From positions 2,232,001 to 2,296,000 of the forward strand of contig NZ_JAATJL010000001.1 of assembly GCF_011927905.1 (NCBI RefSeq): a stretch of 64,000 nucleotides of DNA, written 5' to 3'. Below are positions 48,097 to 56,776 of the stretch, in pieces. The position numbers were made by a program, and so were the translations under genes. Under the pieces are notes generated by a model that saw only the letters and a list, made by a program, of their open reading frames with translations, was not told the DNA's origin and ran no database searches. Source of the DNA: Arthrobacter pigmenti. GTDB lineage: Bacteria; Actinomycetota; Actinomycetes; Actinomycetales; Micrococcaceae. Every line of letters starts with the position of its first letter. Within the stretch, counting starts at the first letter, position 1.

Positions 48097-48930
48097 TCAG
48101 TTCTTACGCGGCTGCTCGTCCTGGCCAGTAGTGGCGTTGGCGTCCTGCTCACGGTCCCCTGGCTGTTGCGGCACACGGACGCCGTACTGCGGCCGCCCAT
48201 CGGGCAGGTCGGGGAACTGGCCGCGGGTGGCAGGCTTCGCCGGGTCCTGCTGCGCGCCATCTTCGGGCCTGAGCCCGTCCTGCTGGCCCGGTTCCTGGGG
48301 GTTAGCCGGTGGCTCAGCTGGAGGCTGTCCCGGAGGGGTTCCCCACCCCTCGGGGCGCTGCGGAGGCTGCTGAGGTGTCTGTGGCTGCTGCGTGCGGTCA
48401 CCCCAGACCTGACCGTTCCCCGCACTGTTGCCAGGGCTGCCGTTTATAGGCAACTGCTGAAGGATGCGGCGGGCTTCCCCAACAACCGAGGGGTCCGCGA
48501 TCACGTCATAGCTCGTGGCAACCACCTGGCTGGTCGAGGTAAAGTCCCGCTTGCCGCGCTGGAAGGCATAGGCGATCACGCCGAAGAGTACCCAGAACAC
48601 GGCACCTAGCGCCATCGACGAAATGATCGGCAGGTAAGTCGAGTCCCCGCCGAAGAGCGTAAGGATGAACCCGACGAAGAGACCGAACCAGGCACCGGTG
48701 GCGGCGCTGGCGAGCGCCACCCTGGGGTAGCTGAGCCGACCCGTCACCCGTTCCACGGTCTTGAGGTCATTGCCGATGATGGAGACTTGCTGCACGGGGA
48801 ACTTGCTGTCCGCCAGATAGTCGACGGCTTTCTGCGCATCCAGGTAGGAGCTGTACCGGCCGATGGTTTCGCCTTTGGGGAGGGTACGGCTCTCATCCCG
48901 CGAAGCAGTGCGTCCAAGAACGTTTGACAT
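48097..48930 (-). CDS. General stress protein 17M-like domain membrane protein
   Basis: A 277-residue protein. The N-terminal GSP17M-like domain is recognisable in IGRYSSYLDAQKAVDYLADSKFPV-type sequence (about 23-50) with VSIIGNDLKTVERVTG. Two membrane helices follow (about residues 73-96 and 103-122), then a ~120-residue Pro/Gln/Gly-rich hydrophilic tail from about residue 155. Function is unknown; the family is stress-linked in Bacillus and widespread in actinobacteria. Start ATG is 30 bp or so from a noncoding stretch shared with the divergent MgtE-N gene. Confidence 0.85.
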   Translation of the reverse strand: MSNVLGRTASRDESRTLPKGETIGRYSSYLDAQKAVDYLADSKFPVQQVSIIGNDLKTVERVTGRLSYPRVALASAATGAWFGLFVGFILTLFGGDSTYLPIISSMALGAVFWVLFGVIAYAFQRGKRDFTSTSQVVATSYDVIADPSVVGEARRILQQLPINGSPGNSAGNGQVWGDRTQQPQTPQQPPQRPEGWGTPPGQPPAEPPANPQEPGQQDGLRPEDGAQQDPAKPATRGQFPDLPDGRPQYGVRVPQQPGDREQDANATTGQDEQPRKN

Positions 48931-49080
48931 GTTTTCATTCTTGCCTAGATCCGGGCCACTGTGTTGCTGTATCGCTCGCAGTGAACTCGCACCGGTCCCC
49001 GTTGGATCGGGCCGGGCGCCGCGGTGTGGGTGCTGTCACGCAATACGGCGCCAGCGTGGCAACGGCAGTAGCCTAGGCAT

Positions 49081-50361
49081 GTGAGCAGCAATCCGACGCG
49101 CGTTTTTGTGGCACGCCTGCTGGGCCTGGACGTTTTCGACCCCCTGGGCGATCGTCTCGGCCGCCTTCGGGATGCCGTTGTACTGGACCGTGGCCCGGGC
49201 GATACACCGCAGGTGGTTGGGCTCGTCGTTGAAGTTCCCGGTAAGAAGCGCGTGTTCGTTCCGATGACCCGTGTCACCTCGATCGATGCCGGCCAGATCA
49301 TCTGTACCGGCCTGGTCAACCTTCGCCGTTTCGACCAGCGCGGTGCGGAACAGCTTGTTGTCGCTGAGCTGTTCGACCGCCGGATCACTCTCCGGGACGG
49401 CAGCGGCGAAGCGACCATCGAAGACATCGCCATGGAAAAGGACCGCTCCGGGGACTGGCATGTTTCCCAGGTCTTCATCCGGCGCGGCGTCGGGCAGTCG
49501 CGGCTTCGGGGGCTTCGCAGGGGCGAGCGCCTCATCATCGACTGGCTTGATGCGTTCCACGGCGACTCCGCCGAGCCCCAGGCCGCCACACAGTTCGTCG
49601 CCCAGCATGACGATCTGAAGGCAGCCGACTTCGCCGATGCCCTGCATGAGATGAGCGAAAAGCGCCGCATCGAGGTGGCGAGTGAGCTTCAGGACCAGCG
49701 GCTCGCGGACATCCTTCAGGAGCTCCCGGATGATGACCAGGTGCAGATCCTGTCCTCACTGGACCGCGAACGCGCGGCAGACGTCCTGGAAGAAATGGAC
49801 CCGGACGACGCCGCCGACCTCCTGAACGAACTGCCCGAGGAGCAGAAGGAAGAGCTTCTGCAGCTGATGGAACCGGACGACGCCGAAGACGTCCGCCGCC
49901 TGCTCGAATACGAGGAGGATACAGCGGGTTCGCTGATGACAACGGTCCCGGTCATCCTTCCACCGGAGGCAACCGTCGCGGAGGCCCTGGCGCACGTGCG
50001 CAGGGAGGAACTTACGCCTGCCCTGGCTTCATCGATCTTCGTTTGCCGGCCACCGCTGGAGACTCCGACCGGCCGGTACCTTGGTGTCGTCCATATCCAG
50101 CAGTTGCTTCGTTTCCCGCCTCCTGAACCGCTGGGAAACATCGTGGACACCGATCTGGAACCGGTGGGCGACCAGGCGACGATCAGCGAGGTTTCGCGAA
50201 TCCTCGCCACATACAACCTGAACTCGTTGCCGATCGTTAATAGCGACGGCCGCCTGGTGGGGGCGGTGACTGTAGATGACGTCCTGGACCACCTGCTTCC
50301 GGAAGACTGGCGTGCCCAGGACATAACGCCCGATAGTTCGCGGGGAGGTTTGAATGGCTGA
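49081..50361 (+). CDS. Soluble MgtE-N/CBS domain protein with N-terminal PRC-barrel-like region
   Basis: A 426-residue protein without membrane segments. Residues ~8-75 resemble a PRC barrel (LLGLDVFDPLGDRLGRLRDAV). The middle (~200-290) is the MgtE intracellular N domain with its repeated acidic helices (ILQELPDDDQVQIL, LEEMDPDDAADLL, LNELPEEQKEELL). Two CBS domains follow (~290-415). The MgtE channel domain is absent. MgtE-N/CBS modules sense Mg2+ in the full-length channel; here the module is detached. GTG start. It overlaps the DUF1003 membrane-protein gene by 8 bp, and the homologue Rv1232c has the same neighbour. Confidence 0.9.
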   Translation: MSSNPTRVFVARLLGLDVFDPLGDRLGRLRDAVVLDRGPGDTPQVVGLVVEVPGKKRVFVPMTRVTSIDAGQIICTGLVNLRRFDQRGAEQLVVAELFDRRITLRDGSGEATIEDIAMEKDRSGDWHVSQVFIRRGVGQSRLRGLRRGERLIIDWLDAFHGDSAEPQAATQFVAQHDDLKAADFADALHEMSEKRRIEVASELQDQRLADILQELPDDDQVQILSSLDRERAADVLEEMDPDDAADLLNELPEEQKEELLQLMEPDDAEDVRRLLEYEEDTAGSLMTTVPVILPPEATVAEALAHVRREELTPALASSIFVCRPPLETPTGRYLGVVHIQQLLRFPPPEPLGNIVDTDLEPVGDQATISEVSRILATYNLNSLPIVNSDGRLVGAVTVDDVLDHLLPEDWRAQDITPDSSRGGLNG

Positions 50362-50947
50362 GAAGAGCAGAACCGTGGCAAGCGGACTGGACACGCCGCG
50401 GGAGAGCCGGAAGAGATGGCTCCCCCGATTGCGGCCGAACCCGGACGCCTTCGGCAGCGCCACCGAGAATTTCGCGCGTTTCATGGGAACACCCCAGTTC
50501 CTGTTCTATATGACCGTCTTCGTGGCGGTCTGGCTCGCATTCAACAGCTGGGCACCCGAGGAATGGCGGTTCGACAGCGCGGCCATCGGATTCACGCTGC
50601 TGACGCTGATGCTGTCGCTGCAGGCTTCGTACGCCGCTCCCCTGCTGCTTCTCGCGCAAAACCGCCAGGATGACCGCGACCGCGTCTCCCTCCAACAGGA
50701 CAGGCAGCGCGCCGAACGGAATCTCTCGGATACGGAGTACCTCACGCGCGAGATCGCCGAACTCCGGATTGCGCTGCGCGAAGTCGCCACCCGCGACTTC
50801 GTTCGCTCGGAGCTAAGGTCAGTTCTTGAGGAACTCCTGGAGTCCCCGGACGGCCAGGAATCCCCGACCCAGCGCAAGCCCAAGCGCAGGGTATCGGACA
50901 CCACCGCCGTCCTGCCCAAAATTCCGCCGCGGAGGGACAGTCAGTGA
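50354..50947 (+). CDS. DUF1003 family membrane protein
   Basis: A 197-residue DUF1003 protein. Two membrane helices (about residues 50-66 and 76-100) carry the family motif FMGTPQFLFYMTVFVAVWLAFN and SLQASYAAPLLLLAQNRQDDRDR. A coiled-coil-like helix (~105-160) and a basic, phospho-site-like tail follow. Function is unknown. It overlaps the MgtE-N/CBS gene by 8 bp and mrp by 4 bp, implying tight co-translation with both. Confidence 0.9.
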   Translation: MAEKSRTVASGLDTPRESRKRWLPRLRPNPDAFGSATENFARFMGTPQFLFYMTVFVAVWLAFNSWAPEEWRFDSAAIGFTLLTLMLSLQASYAAPLLLLAQNRQDDRDRVSLQQDRQRAERNLSDTEYLTREIAELRIALREVATRDFVRSELRSVLEELLESPDGQESPTQRKPKRRVSDTTAVLPKIPPRRDSQ

Positions 50948-52068
50948 CACTGGAAGCCACAGTCCATGACGCCCTGTCCGGCGTGATCGACCCCGAGCTT
51001 CGCCGCCCCATCACTGAGCTGGGGATGGTAGAGGGCGTTACAGTGAACGACGACGGCGCCGTCGTCGTCCGCGTTCTCCTCACTATCGCAGGGTGTCCCC
51101 TGCGTGAGACCATCACACGCGATGTTGAGGGTGCGCTTGCGGGCATCGACGGGATAACCCGGGTGTCGGTTGAGCTGGGCGTCATGTCGCAGCAACAACG
51201 GGATGACCTGAAGGAACGGCTGCGGGGAGCCGGGGGCAAACGGCGAATCCCATTCAATGACCCCGGTTCACTCACGCGGGTGTACGCGGTTGCGAGCGGA
51301 AAGGGCGGGGTCGGCAAATCCAGCGTTACCGTCAATCTCGCGACGGCGATGGCGGCGGACGGACTGAGGGTCGGCATTGTCGATGCCGACGTCTACGGCT
51401 TCTCCGTCCCCGCACTCATGGGAATCACGCAATCTCCCACCCGCGTGGATGAACTCATCCTGCCGCCCGTAGCTTACGGGGTGAAGGCGATCTCGATCGG
51501 CATGTTCGTAGAGGGCAACCAGCCGGTCGCCTGGCGTGGTCCGATGCTGCACCGTGCCCTGGAACAGTTCCTCGGTGACGTGTACTTCGGTGACCTGGAC
51601 GTGCTCTTCCTGGATCTGCCGCCGGGAACCGGGGATATCGCGATTTCCGTTTCGCAGCTGCTTCCGGACGCCGAACTCCTCGTCGTTACGACGCCCCAGA
51701 CTGCTGCCGCTGACGTCGCAGAACGTGCCGGCTCCATGGCGGTACAGACCGGCCAGAAAGTGGCCGGCGTGATCGAGAATATGTCCTGGCTGGAGTTACC
51801 CGGCGGGGAGCGGATGGAGATCTTCGGCTCGGGTGGCGGTGAAGAACTTGCTCGGAGGCTGACATCGACCGTGGGCTACGACGTCGGGCTGTTGGGGCAT
51901 ATTCCACTGGAACCCGCCCTCCGTGAGGGCGGCGACAGCGGCAACCCTGTTGTTCTCGGACCGTCTTCCCCAGCTGCCCTGGAACTCAAGCAGATTGCTG
52001 CAAACTTGTCCCGCCGGCCCCGTGGGCTCAGCGACAAGCTGCTGAAGGTAACACCGAAGCTGGCGTGA
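50944..52068 (+). CDS. mrp: Mrp/NBP35 family Fe-S cluster carrier ATPase
   Basis: A 374-residue P-loop ATPase. The N-terminal MIP18/DUF59 domain (about 1-95) contains IDPELRRPITELGMV and a Cys at AGCPL. The deviant Walker A is GKGGVGKS (119-126), followed by VDADVYGFSVPALMG and the Mrp motif LDLPPGTGD. The CxxC cluster-bridging pair usual in many Mrp proteins is not evident near the C-terminus. It probably carries and delivers Fe-S clusters. GTG start overlaps the DUF1003 stop (GTGA). Confidence 0.92.
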   Translation: MTLEATVHDALSGVIDPELRRPITELGMVEGVTVNDDGAVVVRVLLTIAGCPLRETITRDVEGALAGIDGITRVSVELGVMSQQQRDDLKERLRGAGGKRRIPFNDPGSLTRVYAVASGKGGVGKSSVTVNLATAMAADGLRVGIVDADVYGFSVPALMGITQSPTRVDELILPPVAYGVKAISIGMFVEGNQPVAWRGPMLHRALEQFLGDVYFGDLDVLFLDLPPGTGDIAISVSQLLPDAELLVVTTPQTAAADVAERAGSMAVQTGQKVAGVIENMSWLELPGGERMEIFGSGGGEELARRLTSTVGYDVGLLGHIPLEPALREGGDSGNPVVLGPSSPAALELKQIAANLSRRPRGLSDKLLKVTPKLA

Positions 52069-52091
52069 GCGGCTCCTCGTCAGGAAGAGGG

Positions 52092-52496
52092 TCAGGTCGC
52101 TTCGGCGTCGAAAGGCGCCGCCTGACCGGCCGAAAGCCGGGGAGCTGCCGTCGAAGTAGAGGTTCCAGGAACAGACGCGGAGCCGATTGATTTCTGCTGC
52201 GGCTCGGGAGCATTATCATTCACTGGTTTGATGGCGTCCTCAAGGTCATCGAGGAGCGCCTCCTTGATGATGCGCCGTGGATCATACTGGCGCGGGTCCA
52301 GTTTCCGCCAGTCGACGTCGTCGAAATCCGAGCCGACTTCATCCCGCAGCTGCTCCCGGGCTCCGGTGGCCATGCGCCGCAGGCCCTTCACAAGCTGGGC
52401 CAGCTGCGAAGCGTATTCGGGCAGACGTTCGGGACCAAGGACGATGACAGCGATGAGCGCCAACAAGAGGAACTCGTATCCATTGATTCCCAACAC
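52092..52496 (-). CDS. tatB: Sec-independent protein translocase subunit TatB
   Basis: A 134-residue TatA/B family protein. A short N-terminal membrane helix (FLLLALIAVIVLGPERLPEY) ends in the conserved Gly-Pro hinge, followed by an amphipathic helix (LAQLVKGLRRMATGAREQL) and a ~70-residue variable tail. Position next to the sigE/anti-sigma pair, as for Rv1224 in M. tuberculosis, and the Glu-rich loop favour TatB over TatA. It recognises twin-arginine precursors with TatC, which is not in this window. Confidence 0.9.
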   Translation of the reverse strand: MLGINGYEFLLLALIAVIVLGPERLPEYASQLAQLVKGLRRMATGAREQLRDEVGSDFDDVDWRKLDPRQYDPRRIIKEALLDDLEDAIKPVNDNAPEPQQKSIGSASVPGTSTSTAAPRLSAGQAAPFDAEAT

Positions 52497-52538
52497 GGAA
52501 GAAGCCTACCTGCTTACGACGGGCGGAAGCGATTTACG

Positions 52539-53504
52539 TCACGGTGAGGGCCGAGCCAGTTTCTCCAGCCCACGCAGGATGCGGCTCAGTGGATCGTCCG
52601 GGGTGTCCGGGCGGGAGTAAGCGAGTTGCGAATGCTCGGTAAGCATGAGCTGGCTCACAGTCCTTGGCATGTCTGCTATGGGCAGCGTGGAAACAACTGT
52701 GTAAGTTACGGAGCCGGAGTCGATTACGAGTTGCCATGAACGGCCGGGATGCACCCAGACAGTCCGCTGGGTTCCCCCGACCTCCTCGAATCCGTCCTCC
52801 ACCACAGTGTTGCCGGTTGCTCCGTTGACGGGTACGGCATCCGCTGCACCTGACGACTGGCCGCGCTGCTCGAAGATGGTCAGCGTGTGCTCACCGTCGT
52901 CAAGCTTCAACTGCAGCGTTGGACGGCCGTCAACCGTCAACGCTTCCGCGCCAATCAGGTTAAAACCCATTGTTTTCAGTTCGGGACAGAACCATCCGTC
53001 ATCGCGGAGCTGTTCAATCTCGGGTTCGGAAAGAGATGCAGGCGTTTGTGCGGCAATAGATTCCCAGCTATTTGAGACAGCTGCTGTACCTCCCGCAGCG
53101 ACGAATTCGTCGGGTTGAATCTCCGACCCGAGCGCATAGGCCGCCGTCAACGTAGCAGCAGTCACAACGGCCATGCCTCCACCGATGGCCAGGGCGGTGC
53201 GGTGACGGTGGGCAAAAGACGGGTTCAGAACGCGATGGCCCTGCTCCCGTTCCGAGCCGGGCCGGGCCGAAGGGCCGCCAGCCGCATTCGAGTCATCCGA
53301 AGCCTGCAGCAGGATGCGCTCACAGAGGTCGGCTGAAGGGTCAGGGGTCGCAGCGTTCTGGAGACGGTGCCGGACACTTGCCTCCTGCTCGACGGCATGG
53401 CTGCACTGTCGGCATTGCAGGAGGTGTTTCTCGATGGCCCGCTGGCGCACAGGTCCGAGTTCACCGGCGACGTAGTCGGTGAGAAAACGCGTTGGATGGC
53501 GCAT
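52539..53504 (-). CDS. Zinc-finger anti-sigma factor (RseA-type, membrane-anchored)
   Basis: A 321-residue protein. Its cytosolic N-terminus carries the ZAS motif HLLQCRQCSH (His27, Cys31, Cys34) typical of anti-sigma factors that hold ECF sigma factors. One membrane helix (about 104-126) is followed by a ~195-residue extracytoplasmic sensor domain of unknown fold. The gene starts five bases after the sigE stop, so it is almost certainly the SigE antagonist. ATG 53504 was chosen; a GTG 15 nt upstream overlaps the sigE stop. The protease HtrA, present next to mycobacterial rseA, is not here. Confidence 0.88.
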   Translation of the reverse strand: MRHPTRFLTDYVAGELGPVRQRAIEKHLLQCRQCSHAVEQEASVRHRLQNAATPDPSADLCERILLQASDDSNAAGGPSARPGSEREQGHRVLNPSFAHRHRTALAIGGGMAVVTAATLTAAYALGSEIQPDEFVAAGGTAAVSNSWESIAAQTPASLSEPEIEQLRDDGWFCPELKTMGFNLIGAEALTVDGRPTLQLKLDDGEHTLTIFEQRGQSSGAADAVPVNGATGNTVVEDGFEEVGGTQRTVWVHPGRSWQLVIDSGSVTYTVVSTLPIADMPRTVSQLMLTEHSQLAYSRPDTPDDPLSRILRGLEKLARPSP

Positions 53505-53508
53505 GGAC

Positions 53509-54138
53509 CTAGCGGGCACCCGCGATCCGAGGCAGGTTCAGCCGGGTGGTGCTGGGCGGGACTTGGCGGGGATCACGGTGTGCCAACTTCTCCCGGAGTA
53601 TTGTCCGGCCACGGTGGATACGCGAGCGGACCGTTCCGAGCTTCACGCCAAGCACGCGAGCCACCTCGTCATACGCCAGGCCCTCCAGGTCACAGAGTAC
53701 AACGGCTGCCCGGAAGTCCGGCGGCAGCTCCTCCAGCGCCGCCTGCACGTCCAGGTCCAGGTTGTTGAACTCGAAACTGCGCTCCGGACTCGGCTGGGTG
53801 CTGGGCAGGCGGCTCTCGGCATCGTCCGCGAGGCCGTCGAACCGGATGCGGCTCTTGCGCCGGGCCTGGTCAAGGAAGAGATTGGTGGTAATGCGGTGAA
53901 GCCAGCCATCAAGGGTTCCGGGCTTGAAGTTGGCGAGCGAACGGAAGACGCGTACGAACACTTCCTGTGTGAGGTCCTCCGCGTCGTACTTGTTGCCGGT
54001 CAGCCGGTAGGCAAGGCGATAGACCTTGGGGGAATGGTCTCGGACAACTTCCTCCCAGGACGGCGCCACCCAGGCAACCTCGTTAGGATCCTGCTCGCCG
54101 GTGGTGACTGTATTGGCCGCTGCGCGGGAAGTAGACAT
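53509..54138 (-). CDS. sigE: ECF RNA polymerase sigma factor SigE
   Basis: A 209-residue group IV sigma factor. Region 2 is [31 protein letters not shown] sequence (about residues 39-66), region 2.4 follows in [16 protein letters not shown], and region 4 is [20 protein letters not shown] through [15 protein letters not shown]. The gene has a strong AGGAGAGAG before ATG. Gene order (O-methyltransferase, sigE, anti-sigma, tatB) matches M. tuberculosis Rv1220c-Rv1224, supporting the SigE assignment in envelope-stress control. Confidence 0.92.
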   Translation of the reverse strand: MSTSRAAANTVTTGEQDPNEVAWVAPSWEEVVRDHSPKVYRLAYRLTGNKYDAEDLTQEVFVRVFRSLANFKPGTLDGWLHRITTNLFLDQARRKSRIRFDGLADDAESRLPSTQPSPERSFEFNNLDLDVQAALEELPPDFRAAVVLCDLEGLAYDEVARVLGVKLGTVRSRIHRGRTILREKLAHRDPRQVPPSTTRLNLPRIAGAR

Positions 54139-54418
54139 CGACTCTCTCCTCTCACCCTCGAATCGGGAGCTGGTGCGCGGCCCGCAAGTCTGCAGGTCCG
54201 CGACCTTCCGCTAGTTATTCGGGGCGTCGCCTCTGTTGGATGCCTTGCGTCCTATATTTTGCCGAATGCACCTGAAAGGTAGCTGGAAGATCCTGGAGTA
54301 GCAGCAGGGCGCGGTGATGCGTGGTGCCGGCGGTCCACGGCAGTAGGCTGAAGACAAATCCGCTTGCGTATGCAGCGCGACCCCTTCCATTCCATCCTCC
54401 TGAACAGAACGGAATCTC

Positions 54419-55057
54419 ATGAGCACGGAGAAGCAGGCCAACTGGACCTACACGGAAGGCCTGCCAGTTGAGGACGATGTGCTGCTGCGCGCGCGTGACC
54501 GGTCCTACGAGCTCGGCGTGACACCCGTAAGCACGGGTATTGCAGCAGCACTGACCGTTCTTGCTGCGGGTTCCAAGGCTATGACGGTTGTCGAGGTAGG
54601 ATCGGGCGCTGGGGTCTCGGGCGTCTGTCTGCTACGCGGCATGGGCCAACATTCGGTGCTCACGACGATCGATTCAGACGTCGACCATTTGCGTGCCGCA
54701 CGAGAGGCTTACACGGAAGCAGGAATTCCCGGTAACCGCACACGGACAATCTCAGGGCGGGCTGCGGATGTCCTTCCCCGCCTTACGGATGCCGCCTACG
54801 ATCTGGTGTTTCTCGACGCAGACAAAGCGGGCTTGCCGGTCTACGCCGAGCAGGCGGTTCGTCTGCTCAAAGGCGGCGGAATGCTTTTGATCAATGACGC
54901 GCTCGACGGCGGAAAGGTGGCAGATCCCGCTGTCCGCGAAGCATCGACCAACACACTGCGCCAGGTCGGAAAGACGCTCAGGTCCCATGAACAGTTAGTG
55001 TCTGCGCTCCTGCCTGCCGGGAACGGCTTGCAGATGGCCGTCAAAATACTGTCCTAG
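54419..55057 (+). CDS. Class I SAM-dependent O-methyltransferase
   Basis: A 212-residue methyltransferase of the catechol/caffeoyl-CoA O-methyltransferase-like family 3. AdoMet-binding motif I is VVEVGSGAGVSGVCLLRG; DLVFLDADKAGLPVY holds the metal/substrate-type Asp motif, and MLLINDALDGGKV is the following strand. Substrate unknown. The homologue Rv1220c likewise diverges from sigE in mycobacteria, so it may share the stress regulon. The 280-bp divergent gap shows no clear ECF-type promoter to me. Confidence 0.88.
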   Translation: MSTEKQANWTYTEGLPVEDDVLLRARDRSYELGVTPVSTGIAAALTVLAAGSKAMTVVEVGSGAGVSGVCLLRGMGQHSVLTTIDSDVDHLRAAREAYTEAGIPGNRTRTISGRAADVLPRLTDAAYDLVFLDADKAGLPVYAEQAVRLLKGGGMLLINDALDGGKVADPAVREASTNTLRQVGKTLRSHEQLVSALLPAGNGLQMAVKILS

Positions 55058-55088
55058 CAGTTCTCCCACTGGGCGGCTGCTGGTTCTG

Positions 55089-55220
55089 GCGACTACCGGC
55101 CTCCAGCGTTCAGGCGCTCAAGCCCGGTGCCCTCGCCCGTCAGCGACTACCCCGGTGCCCTCGCCCGTTAGCGACTACCGGGCTCCCAACTTTCGCTGGC
55201 GCTCAAGCCGGGGCCTCGCC
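55089..55220 (-). repeat. Degenerate intergenic repeat cluster (same family as 18.5 kb)
   Basis: Read on the minus strand, two diverged copies and one shortened copy of the GTAGTCGC...GGGCGAGGG...CCGG...TTGAGCGCCAGCGA...TTGGGAGCC element lie here (about 55089-55139, 55142-55168 and 55173-55220). They fill the gap between the convergent O-methyltransferase and DUF3117 genes, ending 2 bp from the DUF3117 stop. Confidence 0.8.
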
Positions 55221-55222
55221 CT

Positions 55223-55390
55223 TTACTCTGTGACCGTGAGCAGGCAGTCTTTGAGCTTGCCCGCCTCTTCTGCGTTGAGCTCCACGACCAGGCGTCCGCC
55301 GCCGTCGATCGGAACCCGCATAATCAGGCTGCGTCCCTCTTTGGTGACTTCCATGGGTCCGTCACCGGTACGCGGTTTCATCGCAGCCAT
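55223..55390 (-). CDS. DUF3117 family small protein
   Basis: A 55-residue protein matching DUF3117 end to end (MAAMKPRTGDGPMEVTKEG ... VVELNAEEAGKLKDCL), a highly conserved actinobacterial family (Rv1211-like) of unknown function. ATG 55390 has GGAAGGAAT about 9 nt upstream; the in-frame extension to 55468 is not part of the family. It is monocistronic-looking, with a repeat cluster at its 3' end. Confidence 0.92.
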   Translation of the reverse strand: MAAMKPRTGDGPMEVTKEGRSLIMRVPIDGGGRLVVELNAEEAGKLKDCLLTVTE

Positions 55391-55531
55391 TAAGAGTATT
55401 CCTTCCACAGTGCGCGGCCGTAAGCCGCGGTCAACAATGCACGGTGGAGTGATCCCCCGTACGCTCATCCGTTCCTATTATCCCGTACAACTGCGCGCCG
55501 GGCGAATCGCCCTGCGGTGCATATCACACCG

Positions 55532-56776
55532 TCAGGGTGAGTGGTCCGCACCTTCGAACATCGGAAAATAGGCCCATAGCCACGCCACCCAAACCACCTG
55601 CAGGCAGGCGAACACGGCGACGGCAAGCCCTCGGTACGCCCGCGAAGTGGATGCCAGTACCGCGACCAGGGCAAGGGGGAACAGCGGCAACAGGACGCGG
55701 AAGGTGCTGGTCTGCGGGTTCCAGAACGCCGCGAGGTACAGGAGATAGGCCCCGCACCAGAGCTGAAGTGGCAGGCCCAGCTGCCGGCCCGCGGGAGACA
55801 GCAGGGCGCCGATAAATCCGCCCGCGACAAGGGCGAGGGTGATCGGCCCAAGCACCGGCCCCAGCAGTTCGACTGACACGTCCACCCACGGCACAAACAC
55901 CGTCAGGTGAGTGCCCCGCCACACCGTCTCGGTTTGCACGTAGGCGTCCGGTACACCGGTTGCGACCCAGGCTGCGAAGGGCCACGCCAGCGCCGCAAGG
56001 CCTGAGAACACGGTGAGGCAAGCCAACCGGATCAGCGCCGCCGTCTCCGCACGGTGGAACATGAGCCGTGCCAGCAGTAACAGTCCGAGCATCGCGGCGA
56101 ACGGAACCCCGGCCGGCCGTGCGAGACACATCAGCACCACCACAGGAATTGCCGAGAGGTACCGCTCGGTGACCACCAGATACAGCGCTACTGCCAGGAG
56201 CATCAGGTGCAATGACTCCGCGTATGGGATCTGGAGTATCGGGGACACCGGGAAGAAGGCCACCAACGCCACAGCCCACAGGGCGTCCCGATGGTCGGCC
56301 CGCAGTCGGAAGATGCGGTAGATGACAAGCGCTGCGAGCGCCCCGCATACCGCGGCGAGAATCGGCGCGGTGGGATTCCACCCTGCTCCCGTGAGTTGGG
56401 AAGCCAATCGTACGGAGGCGGGAAACAACGGGTAGAAGGCCCATTGGTTCTGGAGTACCTCGCCGTCGTCACCGCGTGGCAGTTCGGTGGGATATCCGCC
56501 GTCGTAAATGCGCTCGTACCAGCCACTGTCCCAGAAGTTCACAAACTCCACATAACCGGGCGACGCTGAAGCCCACGGGCTCGGAACCTGCCGTGAGGCC
56601 ACAGCACCGAGCACGATGGTGGAGAACGCCCGGGCGGCTGCGTAGATGAACAGCACGTGGGCCCACCAGGGAAGCTTCGCGAGCCGTTGGCCCACCGCCA
56701 GGAGGCGTGCCTGAATGGCCGAGTCAGGAACCGAACGCAACACGGTCCCGCACCCAACACGTGGCGAGGTGGTCAT
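55532..56776 (-). CDS. Polytopic membrane glycosyltransferase (PIG-V / mannosyltransferase-like)
   Basis: A 414-residue protein with about ten membrane helices. The first extracytoplasmic loop has the acidic motif NFWDSGWYERIYDGGYP, typical of GT-C enzymes using polyprenyl-phosphate sugars, and the loop NQWAFYPLFP follows; both resemble the PIG-V family. It is likely an envelope mannosyl- or other glycosyltransferase; donor and acceptor are unknown. Its first 53 bp overlap the tag gene; a GTG at 56743 would shorten the overlap. It is last in the LOG-DivIVA-tag operon. Confidence 0.75.
   Translation of the reverse strand: MTTSPRVGCGTVLRSVPDSAIQARLLAVGQRLAKLPWWAHVLFIYAAARAFSTIVLGAVASRQVPSPWASASPGYVEFVNFWDSGWYERIYDGGYPTELPRGDDGEVLQNQWAFYPLFPASVRLASQLTGAGWNPTAPILAAVCGALAALVIYRIFRLRADHRDALWAVALVAFFPVSPILQIPYAESLHLMLLAVALYLVVTERYLSAIPVVVLMCLARPAGVPFAAMLGLLLLARLMFHRAETAALIRLACLTVFSGLAALAWPFAAWVATGVPDAYVQTETVWRGTHLTVFVPWVDVSVELLGPVLGPITLALVAGGFIGALLSPAGRQLGLPLQLWCGAYLLYLAAFWNPQTSTFRVLLPLFPLALVAVLASTSRAYRGLAVAVFACLQVVWVAWLWAYFPMFEGADHSP

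Noticed and set aside
55223-55468. 81-residue version of the DUF3117 protein
   Set aside because: The family begins at the internal Met (55390) with a good ribosome-binding site; the extra 26 residues do not match the family.
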